From Sphingobacterium pedocola (GTDB lineage Bacteria; Bacteroidota; Bacteroidia; Sphingobacteriales; Sphingobacteriaceae): 33,612 nt of DNA. Position numbers and translations under genes: made by a program. The notes beneath the pieces were generated by a model, which made no database searches, had not been told where the DNA came from, and saw only the letters and a list, made by a program, of their open reading frames with translations. Positions 15,436 to 25,520 of this stretch are shown one piece after another. Each line of letters begins with the position of its first letter. Position 1 is the stretch's first letter. Location of the stretch: NCBI RefSeq assembly GCF_015209965.1, contig NZ_MU158694.1, positions 1 to 33,612 of the forward strand. The letters are read 5' to 3'.

Positions 15436-15888
15436 ATGAAATGGTTTTGGGTAGGTATGTGCAGTTGCGTGTTGCTAAGTTTTACAGCTAAAGGCGATAT
15501 TCCTGTTTCTAAAATAATGTTCTTTTTACAAGATACATCAGTAGTTGAGCATGTCGATGTCTACCCTCAATTTAGGGGAGGAGTTAAAAGGTGGAATGAA
15601 TTCCTCAGCCGGAATTTAGACATTCGACAAGCAATTTATGCCATGGATAGTACAGCCTATGTTGATTATGGAATTAGGCAAACGGCTATCTTGGAATTTA
15701 CGGTGTGCGAAGACGGCGAGGTCTGTGACGTGGAGATTGTAAATCGACATAAAATAAGTCCCGAATTTGCGGAAGAAGCAATTCGTGTTATGAATAAATC
15801 GCCAAAATGGAGGCCTGGATTGGTTGAAGGTAAACCCGTTCGCACGCGGTTTAGACAATCGGTAACAGCAATACTGGAAGAACAATAG
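15436..15888 (+). CDS. Exported TonB C-terminal-domain protein
   Basis: A 150-residue protein with an N-terminal signal peptide or anchor (MKWFWVGMCSCVLLSFTAKG). A TonB-C-like domain (about 75-148) has IRQTAILEFTVCEDGEVCDVEIV, EEAIRVMNKSPKWRPGLVEGKPVRTRF, as in small Bacteroidota 'energy transducer TonB' proteins. It lacks the Pro-rich spacer of true TonB. The start at 15436 has a good AAAGGAG about 7 bp upstream; a TTG at 15406 or ATG at 15430 would lengthen it slightly. It ends 13 bp before the histidine kinase gene, so it is probably co-transcribed with it and may have a sensory role. Confidence 0.78.
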   Translation: MKWFWVGMCSCVLLSFTAKGDIPVSKIMFFLQDTSVVEHVDVYPQFRGGVKRWNEFLSRNLDIRQAIYAMDSTAYVDYGIRQTAILEFTVCEDGEVCDVEIVNRHKISPEFAEEAIRVMNKSPKWRPGLVEGKPVRTRFRQSVTAILEEQ

Positions 15889-15901
15889 GTTATCCTTAAT
15901 T

Positions 15902-17293
15902 ATGCGTATTACTGAAAATAGATACAAGATATTATCCTTTGCTACACTCTTTTTCCTAATTTTATTACAATTCAAGTTCCTGATTTCAACATACGAAATT
16001 ACAAATGCACAATATTTTTCGGAGGAAAGGGAATTATTAAATAGAAAATATAGAGAGGGAATTGTAAATGATTATGTTTACCCGGGAGGCAAGAGAATAA
16101 TCAATAGCATACTACTACACGAAATAGATACGCTTTCTATCTTATACGATAGCAATAGAAAGGAATTTTTGTCTTATAGTGACGCGATATATGAAAAGGT
16201 GATACACGATTTACGTGATGGCCTTATGGACGACACGTTCTTCACTGCTTTGTTACAGGATAATCTTACCGATAACGATCTTCTGCATGGTGTCACGTTA
16301 CTTGAGTTAAGTGTTACAAAGGACGGTGTGAACTACATCCCACTTGCTAAGCAGAATAAGGATGGGTATCTCGATATTCCAATCGATGGAAATCTTCGTA
16401 CCCTCAATAAGCACAATGAGGTAGCACGTGTAACCGTTAGTAGCCCTGACCCCAACACGTACAGGATATCGTTTGCATTGTATGTTGACCATCAATCAAG
16501 GCCTAAACATGTAATGCTTCAGATGCTGCCTGTCTTTCTGCTTTCGTTGATCAGCTTAGCAATGGTGATTATCGTATATATCATGATCTATCAAAACTGG
16601 CGTAAGCAGAAACAGCTGTCATTGATGACCACTGATTTTTTGAATAGCGTAACGCATGAATTTAATACGCCTTTAGCGTCGATAATCGTTGCGAACCAAT
16701 CGTTAAAGAACCTACAAGTCACTGACGATAAGTTGCAGTTGATCCATGCGGTTATACAACGGCAATCGATAAGGTTGCAGCGTCTCATCAATCAAACAAT
16801 TAGTGTTACAAAGTTGGAAGAAGATTCTGTTGACAGGAATCATTTTGATATTCAGGATTTACTACGACAGATTCTATACGATTATAATATCAACAAGAAC
16901 GGTGAAGTCGAGATCCACTTCGACGATCGCGTAGGACCCTCGGCAATGCCGGTGTTGTTGAATGAGTTTTTGTTTACTACGCTTGTTTTCAATTTGCTAG
17001 ATAACGCGGTGAAATTTAACACAAGTGTTAAAAAACGGATAGATGTTTCGTTAAAGAACATTAATAGTGAGTTGCAAATTTCCATTTCCGACAATGGCGC
17101 AGGAATTAGCGAAAAGGCAAAAAGCAAGGTGTTTGACCAGTTTTACCGCGAGTCTGGACAGTTAAAAAAAGCGGGCTTGGGATTAGGACTTTTTTATGTG
17201 AAGAAAATTGTTGACTTTCATAAGTGGCGGATCAAGTTAAACAGTACGGTTGGAAAGGGGTCTGAGTTCATTATTATTTTAGGTAAGCATTAG
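15902..17293 (+). CDS. Membrane sensor histidine kinase
   Basis: A 463-residue kinase. A first membrane helix (about 10-30) and a second (about 208-230) enclose a periplasmic sensor of about 175 residues with no recognised fold. The cytoplasmic HisKA domain has H252 in SVTHEFNTPLASI as phospho-acceptor. The ATPase domain shows the N box (LVFNLLDNAVKFN), G1 (ISDNGAGI) and G2 (GLGLGLFYVKKI). It probably phosphorylates the OmpR-type regulator encoded 161 bp downstream. The stimulus is unknown, but the pair directly precedes the SusC/SusD-GH92 locus, so a mannose glycan is a reasonable guess. Confidence 0.93.
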   Translation: MRITENRYKILSFATLFFLILLQFKFLISTYEITNAQYFSEERELLNRKYREGIVNDYVYPGGKRIINSILLHEIDTLSILYDSNRKEFLSYSDAIYEKVIHDLRDGLMDDTFFTALLQDNLTDNDLLHGVTLLELSVTKDGVNYIPLAKQNKDGYLDIPIDGNLRTLNKHNEVARVTVSSPDPNTYRISFALYVDHQSRPKHVMLQMLPVFLLSLISLAMVIIVYIMIYQNWRKQKQLSLMTTDFLNSVTHEFNTPLASIIVANQSLKNLQVTDDKLQLIHAVIQRQSIRLQRLINQTISVTKLEEDSVDRNHFDIQDLLRQILYDYNINKNGEVEIHFDDRVGPSAMPVLLNEFLFTTLVFNLLDNAVKFNTSVKKRIDVSLKNINSELQISISDNGAGISEKAKSKVFDQFYRESGQLKKAGLGLGLFYVKKIVDFHKWRIKLNSTVGKGSEFIIILGKH

Positions 17294-17304
17294 ATCGCTA
17301 TTAC

Positions 17305-17323
17305 ACAGCATATACCGTGCTGT
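17305..17323 (+). terminator. Weak hairpin after the histidine kinase gene
   Basis: ACAGCA (17305-17310) and TGCTGT (17318-17323) form a 6-bp stem with a 7-nt loop, followed by TAAAAAT rather than a T-run. It could be a processing or attenuation site inside the kinase-regulator transcript. The rest of the gap to 17454 shows no clear promoter. Confidence 0.25.
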
Positions 17324-17454
17324 TAAAAATGATAGACTATTTTAATAAGGTACCGTTAGGGGCTCGAATTAGTAAGACCCTACTCCGGTGAATGAGATGT
17401 AGAAAAGCATAATGAGTAAGCGAAGCTTGCCGGCAATAATGTAATTACAGGCAC

Positions 17455-18144
17455 ATGAAAAACAGGTTGTTATTTGTAGAGGACGAAATAGATTTGGGAA
17501 TGCTAACTAAACAGTATCTGGAAATCTCTGGACTAGATATTGTGTGGTATAAAAATGCGGAAAATGCCTTGGAGGCATATACATTGAATCCCGATTTCGC
17601 TCTTGCACTTATTGACATAACATTGCCGGGCATGGATGGATTTTCGTTAGTGCAGGAAATGTTAAGTATAAACCACAATCAAAGTTTTCTGTTTCTTACT
17701 GCCCGGAATAATAAAGAGGATCGTCTTACCGGGTTAAAAATAGGAGCAGACGACTATATTAGTAAACCTTTTGACATAGAGGAACTATTGCTAAGGATCA
17801 AAAATATTCTGAAAAGACAAGGCGGCATAACAACTGTTCAAGATTTTATGCTAATTGGTGATATCACTTTTTTTAAAGATGCGTTAAAACTTGTATTTCC
17901 AAATGGAGATCAGGTTAGCCTGACCGCGCGCGAGGCCGAATTATGGAGTCTCTTCGTACAGCACTCCAACGTAATGCTTACACGCGAGCAGATTTTAATA
18001 AACATCTGGGGTGAAAACGATTATTTTTTAGGTAGGAGTCTTGACGTATTTATTTCTCGTATCCGTAAGCTCCTCCAGTATTCTACACAAGTAAAACTTT
18101 CGACCGTCTACGGTAAAGGGTTCATACTTCAGGTAACTTCATAA
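17455..18144 (+). CDS. OmpR/PhoB-family response regulator
   Basis: A 229-residue regulator. The receiver domain (1-118) has the acidic pair E9-D10 (LLFVEDE), the phospho-acceptor D54 (LALIDITLPGMDG), a Thr in FLFLTARN and a Lys in DDYISKPFD. The C-terminal winged-helix DNA-binding domain (about 130-228) has LTAREAELWSLFVQHSNVMLTREQIL, SLDVFISRIRKLL and TVYGKGFIL. It is presumably the partner of the upstream kinase. Its position 266 bp upstream of susC makes the PUL a candidate target; PULs are more often controlled by hybrid two-component proteins or ECF sigma pairs, neither of which is present here. Confidence 0.93.
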   Translation: MKNRLLFVEDEIDLGMLTKQYLEISGLDIVWYKNAENALEAYTLNPDFALALIDITLPGMDGFSLVQEMLSINHNQSFLFLTARNNKEDRLTGLKIGADDYISKPFDIEELLLRIKNILKRQGGITTVQDFMLIGDITFFKDALKLVFPNGDQVSLTAREAELWSLFVQHSNVMLTREQILINIWGENDYFLGRSLDVFISRIRKLLQYSTQVKLSTVYGKGFILQVTS

Positions 18145-18154
18145 TTTATATTGT

Positions 18155-18210
18155 AACCGTTAACAATTCATTAACAACGGTTCTATTTTCTTCTCTTTAT
18201 TTTTACTAAA
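18155..18210 (+). terminator. Terminator after the response regulator
   Basis: AACCGTT (18155-18161) pairs with AACGGTT (18176-18182), and the internal GTTAA/TTAAC extends the stem. A T-rich stretch (CTATTTTCTTCTCTTTATTTTT) of just over 20 bases follows. It separates the two-component operon from the PUL. The remaining 200 bp before susC hold no clear consensus promoter that I can see. Confidence 0.65.
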
Positions 18211-18410
18211 ACGAATTAGTAAACGCAACAGTCAATATAGTTTTTTGGAAGTACGTGCTATTATGCATGTGTAATAGGCGCGTCCGTGCAATTTATGAGC
18301 AGTTCTTACTATTCAACTTATAGCTTATATCCACTTAGGAAAATAAAGTTGATAGTGCTAAAGCCGACTAACAATGATTTTTGAAACTATTCACAAAACG
18401 TATAAATTTT

Positions 18411-21400
18411 ATGATGAAAATTAGCAGTTTTAAACCTATGAAAAGGAAGTGGTGGGTTATCCCCCTCTCCTTAATGGCCTGCAATTACGGATCTGTAGTT
18501 GCCGCTCCAAATATTTTAGATACCGATATTAAAGAGACGACGGTTCTTCAAGAGTCTGTTTCGGGGATAGTTACCGACGCAGGAAATAGCCAGCCTTTAG
18601 CTGGGGTAACCGTAAAAGTGAAAGGTAAGGATATTGCTACCCAGACCGGGCAAGATGGGAGGTATTCCATATCTGCCAGTATTGGACAAAAACTCGAGGT
18701 TAGTTACCTTGGATACGATATTGCCGAACAGACCGTAACATCTTCAACATTAAATTTTAAACTTACTAATGAAGCGTCGTCTTTGGAAGAAGTTGTCGTT
18801 GTTGGGTATGGTACGCAAAGCAGAAGGGAAATTACATCAGCGGTAGCCTCTGTAAAAGAGAAGGATTTTAACAGTGGAGGGATGAGAAACCCAATGGAAT
18901 TGGTGCAAGGAAAAGTAGCAGGTTTGAATATTACGAGTCCGCAAGGGAGTAACCCTAATGGGGGAACAAACATTCAACTTCGGGGAATGGCCTCGCTGAA
19001 AGGAACAAATTCGCCGTTAATTGTGATCGACGGAATTCCTGGAGGAAGCCTTGATCTCATTAAACAAGGAGACATAGAATCGATCGATGTGCTCAAGGAC
19101 GGATCTGCTGCTGCAATATATGGAACGAGAGGAAACGGGGGGGTGATCTTAGTAACAACCAAAAAGGGTAAATCGGGCATACCCATGTTTGAGTATTACA
19201 CATACGCACAAAAGGAGATGGTAAATAGAAAACCATCGATGCTAAGCGCGGACCAATTTCGAGAATATATCGTAAAAGGAATGGATAAACCCGATTTAGA
19301 CTTGGGATCCAGTACAGAACTTTACGACGAGCTGATTAATAAGGACAATTTTTCTCATTTTCACAATTTTGTAGCGAGCGGAGGTGGCGAAAAGTCAACC
19401 TATCGTGCAGCCATTAATTACGAATTAGCAGAAGGTGTTGCAAAAGCAAGTAGTAGGGATCAATTTGGAGGGCGATTTAATTTTACGCAGACGGGACTTA
19501 AAGATCGATTGACGATGTCGACTAACGTTGCAGCTAATTTTATTAAATCCGATTTACTAGGTGGAGGTATCAACAATGATTTTACGTCTGTTGATTATGG
19601 AAAAACAACGGGTGGCGATTTTGAGCAAGCAATACAGCGAAATCCAACTGCTCCGATTATGAATCCAGATGGCAGTTTTTACGAAACCCAAGGGTATAAT
19701 AATTATAATCCGATTGCCCGCCTTGCTAATAGAATTTTTGAACGGAATCAACAGACATTCTCTGGCGACACAAAATTAAGACTCCAAATAATTGACCAAC
19801 TTAGTGTATCAGCCTTTGGGTCTTACGTTCGACAAAATTTCAACGACAGGATGTACCGCTCTATTAATGATTGGGATCAACGCTTGAATTCCACCTATCG
19901 GGGAATGGCATATGCCGCGAAACGTAATGAGTTAGCATGGAGCAAAACGTTTGAATCGACCATCGACTATCATCAAACTTTCAACGATAGACACAAGGTT
20001 ACCGGATTATTGGGATATAGTTATCAATATTCTACGTTAGAGCGATTTAACATGGCCAATAATGGTTTTACGACGGACGGTTTCTTGGATTGGAACATGG
20101 GAGCAGGTAACGCGCTAATTGACGATACGCTTCCCCGACCATCAATGGGATCCTTCAAAGAAGATAATACGCTTATTGCATTTTTTGGTCGGGTAAACTA
20201 TAATTTGGATGATAAATATTTTTTAACTGCTATTTTACGGAGAGAAGGTTCTTCCCGTTTTGGTGCTAATCACAAATGGGGTAATTTCCCTGCAGTCTCT
20301 GCCGGATGGAACATTACTAATGAGTCATTTTTTGCGAACAAAGCAATTGTGAGCAATTTAAAACTACGTGCAGGTTATGGCGTCACGGGAAACCAGGGTA
20401 TCCCTAATTACCAATCAATACTTCAACTTTCCACGGGAGGAGTCTATCCAATAATCGGCGGAGAATACAACCAAACCTATGGTCCAAGTGTAAATCCAAA
20501 TCCAAATTTAAAATGGGAACAGAAAGCAGAAACAAATATTGGTGTTGATTTCGGATTCTTAAATAATCGGATTACTGGATCCTTGGATGTGTATAACCGA
20601 AATACGACAGATTTGATCTTTGACTACCTTGCACAGCAGCCGAGCTACACAAAGGACAGAATTTGGTACAACGTTGGATCCGTAAATAACAAAGGTGTAG
20701 AGCTGCAACTTTCTGCGGCAGCTATTTCAAAAGCGGACTTTATTTGGAATATTGATTTTACTGGAAATTATCAAAAAAACATATTGACCAAGTTATCAAG
20801 TGATGTTTTTAAAAGCAATTGGATTCCTTTTGGTGGTTTACCTTCTCCAGGTAACCTCGGCGACGCGATACGACTGGAAGAAGGTGGCGAGATCGGAGCA
20901 TTTTTTGGAAAGCGCTATGCAGGACTAACAGATGACGGTAAGTGGCTGTTTTATAAGGCAGATGGGTCAGCGGCTCCGACATCGGAAATCAATAACGACG
21001 ATTTAACGTACATAGGGAACGGTATTCCGAAGTTCCAGGCTTCTTTAAGTAATAGGTTTTCATACAAAGGCTTTGATTTAACGGTATTTTTGAGAGGTAA
21101 GTTCAAGTATAATATTTTGAATACCGCTGATATGTTTTTCGGAAACAAAAAATGGGTTCCCAATAATGTGCTTGAAAGTGCCTTTACGACACATGCTAAG
21201 CTTGATGATAATCCGCAATACTCGGATTATTATCTCGAAAATGGAAGTTTTGTCAAGCTGGACAATATTACGCTAGGATATACGGTCAACACTAAAACAG
21301 ATTATATACGAAATTTATATGTATATGTTACGGGGCGAAACATCGCTACCATGACGGGTTACTCGGGTGTTGATCCAGAGCTGCAAGATACCGGCTTCGA

Positions 21401-21473
21401 TGGAGGTATTGATTCACGAGGTTTCTATCCCCGTACGCAATCTTGGTCAATTGGATTAAATATTGGTTTTTAA
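18411..21473 (+). CDS. SusC/RagA-family TonB-dependent outer-membrane transporter
   Basis: About 1020 residues. After a signal peptide (KRKWWVIPLSLMACNYGSVVAA) comes a carboxypeptidase-regulatory-like domain (SGIVTDAGNSQPLAGVTVKV...GRYSISA, YLGYD). Then follow the SusC linker SLEEVVVVGYGTQSRREITSAV, the plug (NPMELVQGKVAGLNI, QLRGMASLKGTNSPLIVIDGIPGG, IESIDVLKDGSAAAIYGTRGNGGVILVTTK) and a long beta-barrel ending SWSIGLNIGF, with the usual terminal Phe. It imports oligosaccharides across the outer membrane with its SusD partner 11 bp downstream. I start at the ATG at 18411; the frame opens at a TTG at 18381 and another ATG lies at 18438. It begins a five-gene PUL. Confidence 0.95.
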   Translation: MMKISSFKPMKRKWWVIPLSLMACNYGSVVAAPNILDTDIKETTVLQESVSGIVTDAGNSQPLAGVTVKVKGKDIATQTGQDGRYSISASIGQKLEVSYLGYDIAEQTVTSSTLNFKLTNEASSLEEVVVVGYGTQSRREITSAVASVKEKDFNSGGMRNPMELVQGKVAGLNITSPQGSNPNGGTNIQLRGMASLKGTNSPLIVIDGIPGGSLDLIKQGDIESIDVLKDGSAAAIYGTRGNGGVILVTTKKGKSGIPMFEYYTYAQKEMVNRKPSMLSADQFREYIVKGMDKPDLDLGSSTELYDELINKDNFSHFHNFVASGGGEKSTYRAAINYELAEGVAKASSRDQFGGRFNFTQTGLKDRLTMSTNVAANFIKSDLLGGGINNDFTSVDYGKTTGGDFEQAIQRNPTAPIMNPDGSFYETQGYNNYNPIARLANRIFERNQQTFSGDTKLRLQIIDQLSVSAFGSYVRQNFNDRMYRSINDWDQRLNSTYRGMAYAAKRNELAWSKTFESTIDYHQTFNDRHKVTGLLGYSYQYSTLERFNMANNGFTTDGFLDWNMGAGNALIDDTLPRPSMGSFKEDNTLIAFFGRVNYNLDDKYFLTAILRREGSSRFGANHKWGNFPAVSAGWNITNESFFANKAIVSNLKLRAGYGVTGNQGIPNYQSILQLSTGGVYPIIGGEYNQTYGPSVNPNPNLKWEQKAETNIGVDFGFLNNRITGSLDVYNRNTTDLIFDYLAQQPSYTKDRIWYNVGSVNNKGVELQLSAAAISKADFIWNIDFTGNYQKNILTKLSSDVFKSNWIPFGGLPSPGNLGDAIRLEEGGEIGAFFGKRYAGLTDDGKWLFYKADGSAAPTSEINNDDLTYIGNGIPKFQASLSNRFSYKGFDLTVFLRGKFKYNILNTADMFFGNKKWVPNNVLESAFTTHAKLDDNPQYSDYYLENGSFVKLDNITLGYTVNTKTDYIRNLYVYVTGRNIATMTGYSGVDPELQDTGFDGGIDSRGFYPRTQSWSIGLNIGF

Positions 21474-21484
21474 AATAAAAGAAA

Positions 21485-23143
21485 ATGAGGCTTATACTTA
21501 AAAGAAATATAACTATCGCGGCATTGTCGATAGCGACGATAGGAATGAGTGCCTGTACGAAATTGGACGAAAATTTATACTCTTCTTTACGCAAAGAGAC
21601 TTTCTATAAAAATAAACTAGAAGTCCTGCAGGCTGCATCAAGATCGTTTACACATATGCAAGCATGGCTTGCGCCTACCGGACAAAATGGTCATTATTTC
21701 CATTCGGAATCTGCTGCAGATCAGCTGGCGTGGCCCCAAAAAGGACGACATGGTTATGATGGAGGAGATCACTTTCGGTTACATTATCACACATGGACAG
21801 ACAATGAGGGAAGGCTGAGAGATGCTTGGCGCCTGATCTGGGAAGGGCTCGGTTATGTTAACAATGCAATTGCAGATATTGAAACCCTCAATGCGGAAGC
21901 AATTGGTATGACTGTGGAAGAACTAAATGAGGTTTTGGCTCAACTCCGGGTACTACGTGGGTTTCATTATTTAAAAATTATGGATCTATGGGGTAATGTG
22001 CCGATATCGACAGCAGTGGCGACCGAGCCGTTAAATCCTGAAACCAAACCCAGAGCGGAGGTATTTGCATTTATTGAAAAGGAAATTAGGGAAAACGTAG
22101 AGCTGTTGCCGTTGCTAAAGATAGACAGTGAACAAGGTGGAGCGAGCAACGGGGGACATGTTTCCCGAGCGGCTGGATATGCTATGTTAGCTGAGCTGTA
22201 TTTAAACGCAGAAAAGTGGGCTGGAAAGCCGATGTGGGATGAATGTATAAACTACTGCGATAAGATCATTGCTGGTGAAGGCGGCGGTAATGGAGGTACA
22301 CCTAAATTAGCAAGTGATATTAATGAATTATTTGCTAATGATAATAGCGCTAATCCTGAATCATTGTTCCAGTTCCAGTATAGTAGAAAGGCTGGATTTA
22401 CATTTGATTGGGGTGGTTTCTTCATGGGATATGATAATATTAGAGATGTATTAAATGTGGGGTATGGTGGTTGGAATGCGTTTGTAGTCATACCAACTGC
22501 TTTTGATGCATTCTCTGAGAATGACCTTCGAAAAAAGGAATGGTTTTTGTTTGGTCCGCAATATAAATACGGTACAAGCGAACAGGTTTTGGGAACAGAA
22601 GAATGGGACGGAAAGCCTTTCGCCTACGTAAACTCTATTCGAAGAGAGAGTGAAGGGGATTTGACGAGTGAGGGCAGCATGGCTGAGGGTGAAGAAAACT
22701 CTGGAGCTCGTTTTAATAAGTACAAATCGGGTACATTAAGCGACGCAAACTATCAAGAAAACGACTTTATTATTTATCGCTTAACGGAAATATATTTCAA
22801 TAAGGCGGAGGCTTTAATACGAAAAAACGGTGGTATAACTACAGATGAAGCCGTAGAGTTAATTAATGACTCGCGCAAAAGAGCATTCACGGCTGAAGAT
22901 TGGCCATCGGCCAAATTTAATTCGTCTACTCTTGATTTAGAAGCATTATTGGCTGAACGCGGGAGAGAGTTTATTTTCGAAGGAAAAAGAAGGACTGATC
23001 TGATACGGTTTGGCAAATTTACTACAGCAACATGGTGGGATCACAAACCCTCCAACGATGTCAACAAGGAACTCTTCGCGATTCCTCAAACGCAACGGGC
23101 TATCAATCCCAATCTCGATCAAAATCCCGGCTACTTAAATTAA
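21485..23143 (+). CDS. SusD/RagB-family glycan-binding lipoprotein
   Basis: A 552-residue surface lipoprotein with a lipobox in the N-terminus (IATIGMSAC; the Cys is residue 24). The N-terminal SusD-like region (about 25-220: LRKETFYKNKLEVLQAA, LRVLRGFHYLKIMDLWGNVPI) and the C-terminal RagB/SusD region (IYRLTEIYFNKAEALIRKNGG, LLAERGREFIFEGKRRTDLIRFGKF, AIPQTQRAINPNLDQNPGY) are both complete. It should bind the target glycan over the SusC barrel. It lies 11 bp after susC and 46 bp before the first GH92 gene. Confidence 0.95.
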   Translation: MRLILKRNITIAALSIATIGMSACTKLDENLYSSLRKETFYKNKLEVLQAASRSFTHMQAWLAPTGQNGHYFHSESAADQLAWPQKGRHGYDGGDHFRLHYHTWTDNEGRLRDAWRLIWEGLGYVNNAIADIETLNAEAIGMTVEELNEVLAQLRVLRGFHYLKIMDLWGNVPISTAVATEPLNPETKPRAEVFAFIEKEIRENVELLPLLKIDSEQGGASNGGHVSRAAGYAMLAELYLNAEKWAGKPMWDECINYCDKIIAGEGGGNGGTPKLASDINELFANDNSANPESLFQFQYSRKAGFTFDWGGFFMGYDNIRDVLNVGYGGWNAFVVIPTAFDAFSENDLRKKEWFLFGPQYKYGTSEQVLGTEEWDGKPFAYVNSIRRESEGDLTSEGSMAEGEENSGARFNKYKSGTLSDANYQENDFIIYRLTEIYFNKAEALIRKNGGITTDEAVELINDSRKRAFTAEDWPSAKFNSSTLDLEALLAERGREFIFEGKRRTDLIRFGKFTTATWWDHKPSNDVNKELFAIPQTQRAINPNLDQNPGYLN

Positions 23144-23189
23144 CTGGGATGTAAGTTCTCCAACAGTACGCATATATTAATCTATAATA

Positions 23190-25517
23190 ATGAAAAAAAA
23201 CACAATTAAGCTATTGCTTTCTGTAGTTATAGGATTCGGAGCACTTGTTCCGAATTCTATACTTGCACAAAAGCTGAATGGAAAATCTATCGATCCCGTT
23301 GATTTGGTCAATCCTCTTATGGGCACAGATTCTAAACCCTCTCTATCCAATGGAAATACTTACCCTGCCATTGGTCTTCCTTGGGGAATGAATATGTGGA
23401 CTCCACAAACCGGTAAGAATGGTGATGGATGGCAGTACACCTATGCTTCGGACAAAATCCGTGGATTAAAACAGACCCATCAGCCATCACCCTGGATGAA
23501 TGACTATGGTCAGTTTTCGTTGATGCCTGTTACGGGCAAAGGATCATTTGACCAAGATGAACGTGCGAGTTGGTTTTCCCACAAAGCTGAAAAATCAACA
23601 CCGTATTATTATTCTGTTTATTTAGCAGATCACGATGTCACGGCGGAGGTGACGCCTACAGAGCGGGCTGCGTATTTTAGGTTTACGTATAGCCAAACGG
23701 ATAGTGCATTTATCGTGCTAGATGCATTTGATAGGGGATCTGAAGTACAGATTATTCCCGAAAAAAACATGGTAATTGGCTATTCTTCGCGATACTCCCG
23801 GGGTAAATTGCCGAATTTTAAGAACTACTTTGTCTTGGTGTTTGATCAGCCTTTCGATAATTTTTCGACATGGGAAGATAAACAGCGGTTTAACAATCAG
23901 ACAAAATCTCAAGGCAATCATACGGGTGCCATCTTAGGATTTAAAGTAAAGGGAAAAAGTAACCCCATCCAGGTGAAAGTCGCTTCTTCTTTTATCAGTG
24001 CGGAGCAGGCTCTTTTGAACCTAAAAGAGATTGGAGACCGCGATTTTGAAGGCGTGAAAAAAGACGGACGAGCAATCTGGAACGAGAAATTGGGCCGTTT
24101 AGCGATAGAGGGTGATGATATTGATCAGATGCGTACCTTTTATTCAACGTTATATCGAACTCTTTTCTTTCCAAATAAACTGTATGAAATAAACGAAGCA
24201 GGGGAGCGTGTGCATTACAGTCCTTATAACGGAAAAGTGCTTCCGGGTTATTTATTCGGTGGAACGGGTTTTTGGGATACGTTTAGAGCACTGTATCCAT
24301 TTTTGAACTTAATGTATCCGTCAATCAATGTGGAAATGCAAGAAGGGCTGCGAAATGCGTATTTGGAAGGTGGCTTTCTTCCGGAATGGAGTAGCCCGGG
24401 GTTTGCAGATATCATGATTGGAAATAATTCGGCGTCTGTAGTTTCTGATGCCTATATGAAAGGACTCCGTGGCTATGATATCGAAACGTTATATGAGGCA
24501 TTAAAACACGGTGCAAATAATGAGGGACCAATGACCGCGGTAGGTCGTAAAGGTGTCGAATATTATAATGACCTAGGGTACGTCCCGTATGATGTAGGAA
24601 TTAATGAAAATGCAGCTCGAACGCTGGAATATGCTTACGACGATTTTACCATTTATCAGCTTGCTAAAGCGTTAAAAAAGTCAAAAAAGGATATTGAATT
24701 ATACGCTAAACGTGCGCAAAACTATCGACACCTATTTGATCCCTCTACAAATTTAATGCGCGGGAAAAATAAAGACGGAAATTTTCAAAGCCCGTTTAAT
24801 CCATTGAAATGGGGAGATGCATTTACGGAGGGCAATAGCTGGCACTACTCATGGAGTGTATTTCATGATATACAGGGGTTAATTGATTTGATGGGGGGAG
24901 ATAGCGTGTTTACGCATATGTTGGATAGCGTATTTAATCAGAAGCCAGATTTTGACGACAGCTATTACGGCGGAACGATCCATGAAATACGTGAAATGCA
25001 AATCGCAAACATGGGGCAATACGCACATGGAAATCAGCCTATTCAACACATGATTTATCTTTATAACTATAGTGGCGAACCATGGAAAGCCCAATATTGG
25101 ATCAGGCAGGTACTGGATCGAATGTACGCAGCCACACCGGATGGCTATTGTGGGGATGAGGACAACGGACAGACCTCGGCCTGGTATGTGTTTTCATCTT
25201 TAGGCTTCTATCCCGTTTGTCCGGCTACGGATGAATATGTATTGGGTGCACCATTGTTTCCCAAAGTGACATTGAAGCTAGAAAACGGTAAAACAATTGA
25301 AATCACATCTACAAATTCAAGTAAAGAAAATGTATATGTAAATGATCTAAAAATTGATGGTAGATCACACGATAAAAATTGGTTAAGTCATGCTACCTTG
25401 ATGAAAGGCGCAAAATTAACTTTTGATATGTCAAAAAATCCGAATAAAACGCGCGGTATTACTAAATCTGCGGTCCCTTATTCGATGTCCAATGAATTAA
25501 AAAGTACTAAAAAATAA
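23190..25517 (+). CDS. GH92 exo-alpha-mannosidase, alpha-1,2-type signature
   Basis: A 775-residue glycoside hydrolase family 92 protein with a cleavable signal peptide (to SILAQ). It starts VDLVNPLMGTDSKPSLSNGNTYPA and contains GTGFWDTFRALYPFLNL and TSAWYVFSSLGFYPVCP. The Glu in EGNSWHYSW is E547, the pair IHEIREM gives H598-E599, and GDEDNGQ gives D656/D658. Spacings of 51 and 109 residues from E547 equal those of E533, H584-E585 and D642/D644 that I recall for the characterised BT3990 of Bacteroides thetaiotaomicron, an alpha-1,2-mannosidase. These enzymes invert the anomeric centre with Ca2+. Linkage is inferred. It lies inside the SusCD operon. Confidence 0.92.
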   Translation: MKKNTIKLLLSVVIGFGALVPNSILAQKLNGKSIDPVDLVNPLMGTDSKPSLSNGNTYPAIGLPWGMNMWTPQTGKNGDGWQYTYASDKIRGLKQTHQPSPWMNDYGQFSLMPVTGKGSFDQDERASWFSHKAEKSTPYYYSVYLADHDVTAEVTPTERAAYFRFTYSQTDSAFIVLDAFDRGSEVQIIPEKNMVIGYSSRYSRGKLPNFKNYFVLVFDQPFDNFSTWEDKQRFNNQTKSQGNHTGAILGFKVKGKSNPIQVKVASSFISAEQALLNLKEIGDRDFEGVKKDGRAIWNEKLGRLAIEGDDIDQMRTFYSTLYRTLFFPNKLYEINEAGERVHYSPYNGKVLPGYLFGGTGFWDTFRALYPFLNLMYPSINVEMQEGLRNAYLEGGFLPEWSSPGFADIMIGNNSASVVSDAYMKGLRGYDIETLYEALKHGANNEGPMTAVGRKGVEYYNDLGYVPYDVGINENAARTLEYAYDDFTIYQLAKALKKSKKDIELYAKRAQNYRHLFDPSTNLMRGKNKDGNFQSPFNPLKWGDAFTEGNSWHYSWSVFHDIQGLIDLMGGDSVFTHMLDSVFNQKPDFDDSYYGGTIHEIREMQIANMGQYAHGNQPIQHMIYLYNYSGEPWKAQYWIRQVLDRMYAATPDGYCGDEDNGQTSAWYVFSSLGFYPVCPATDEYVLGAPLFPKVTLKLENGKTIEITSTNSSKENVYVNDLKIDGRSHDKNWLSHATLMKGAKLTFDMSKNPNKTRGITKSAVPYSMSNELKSTKK

Positions 25518-25520
25518 ATT

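Noticed and set aside
18145..18410. ECF sigma or anti-sigma regulator of the PUL
   Set aside because: The 266 bp before susC contain a terminator and leader DNA only; no reading frame of that kind is present anywhere in the window.
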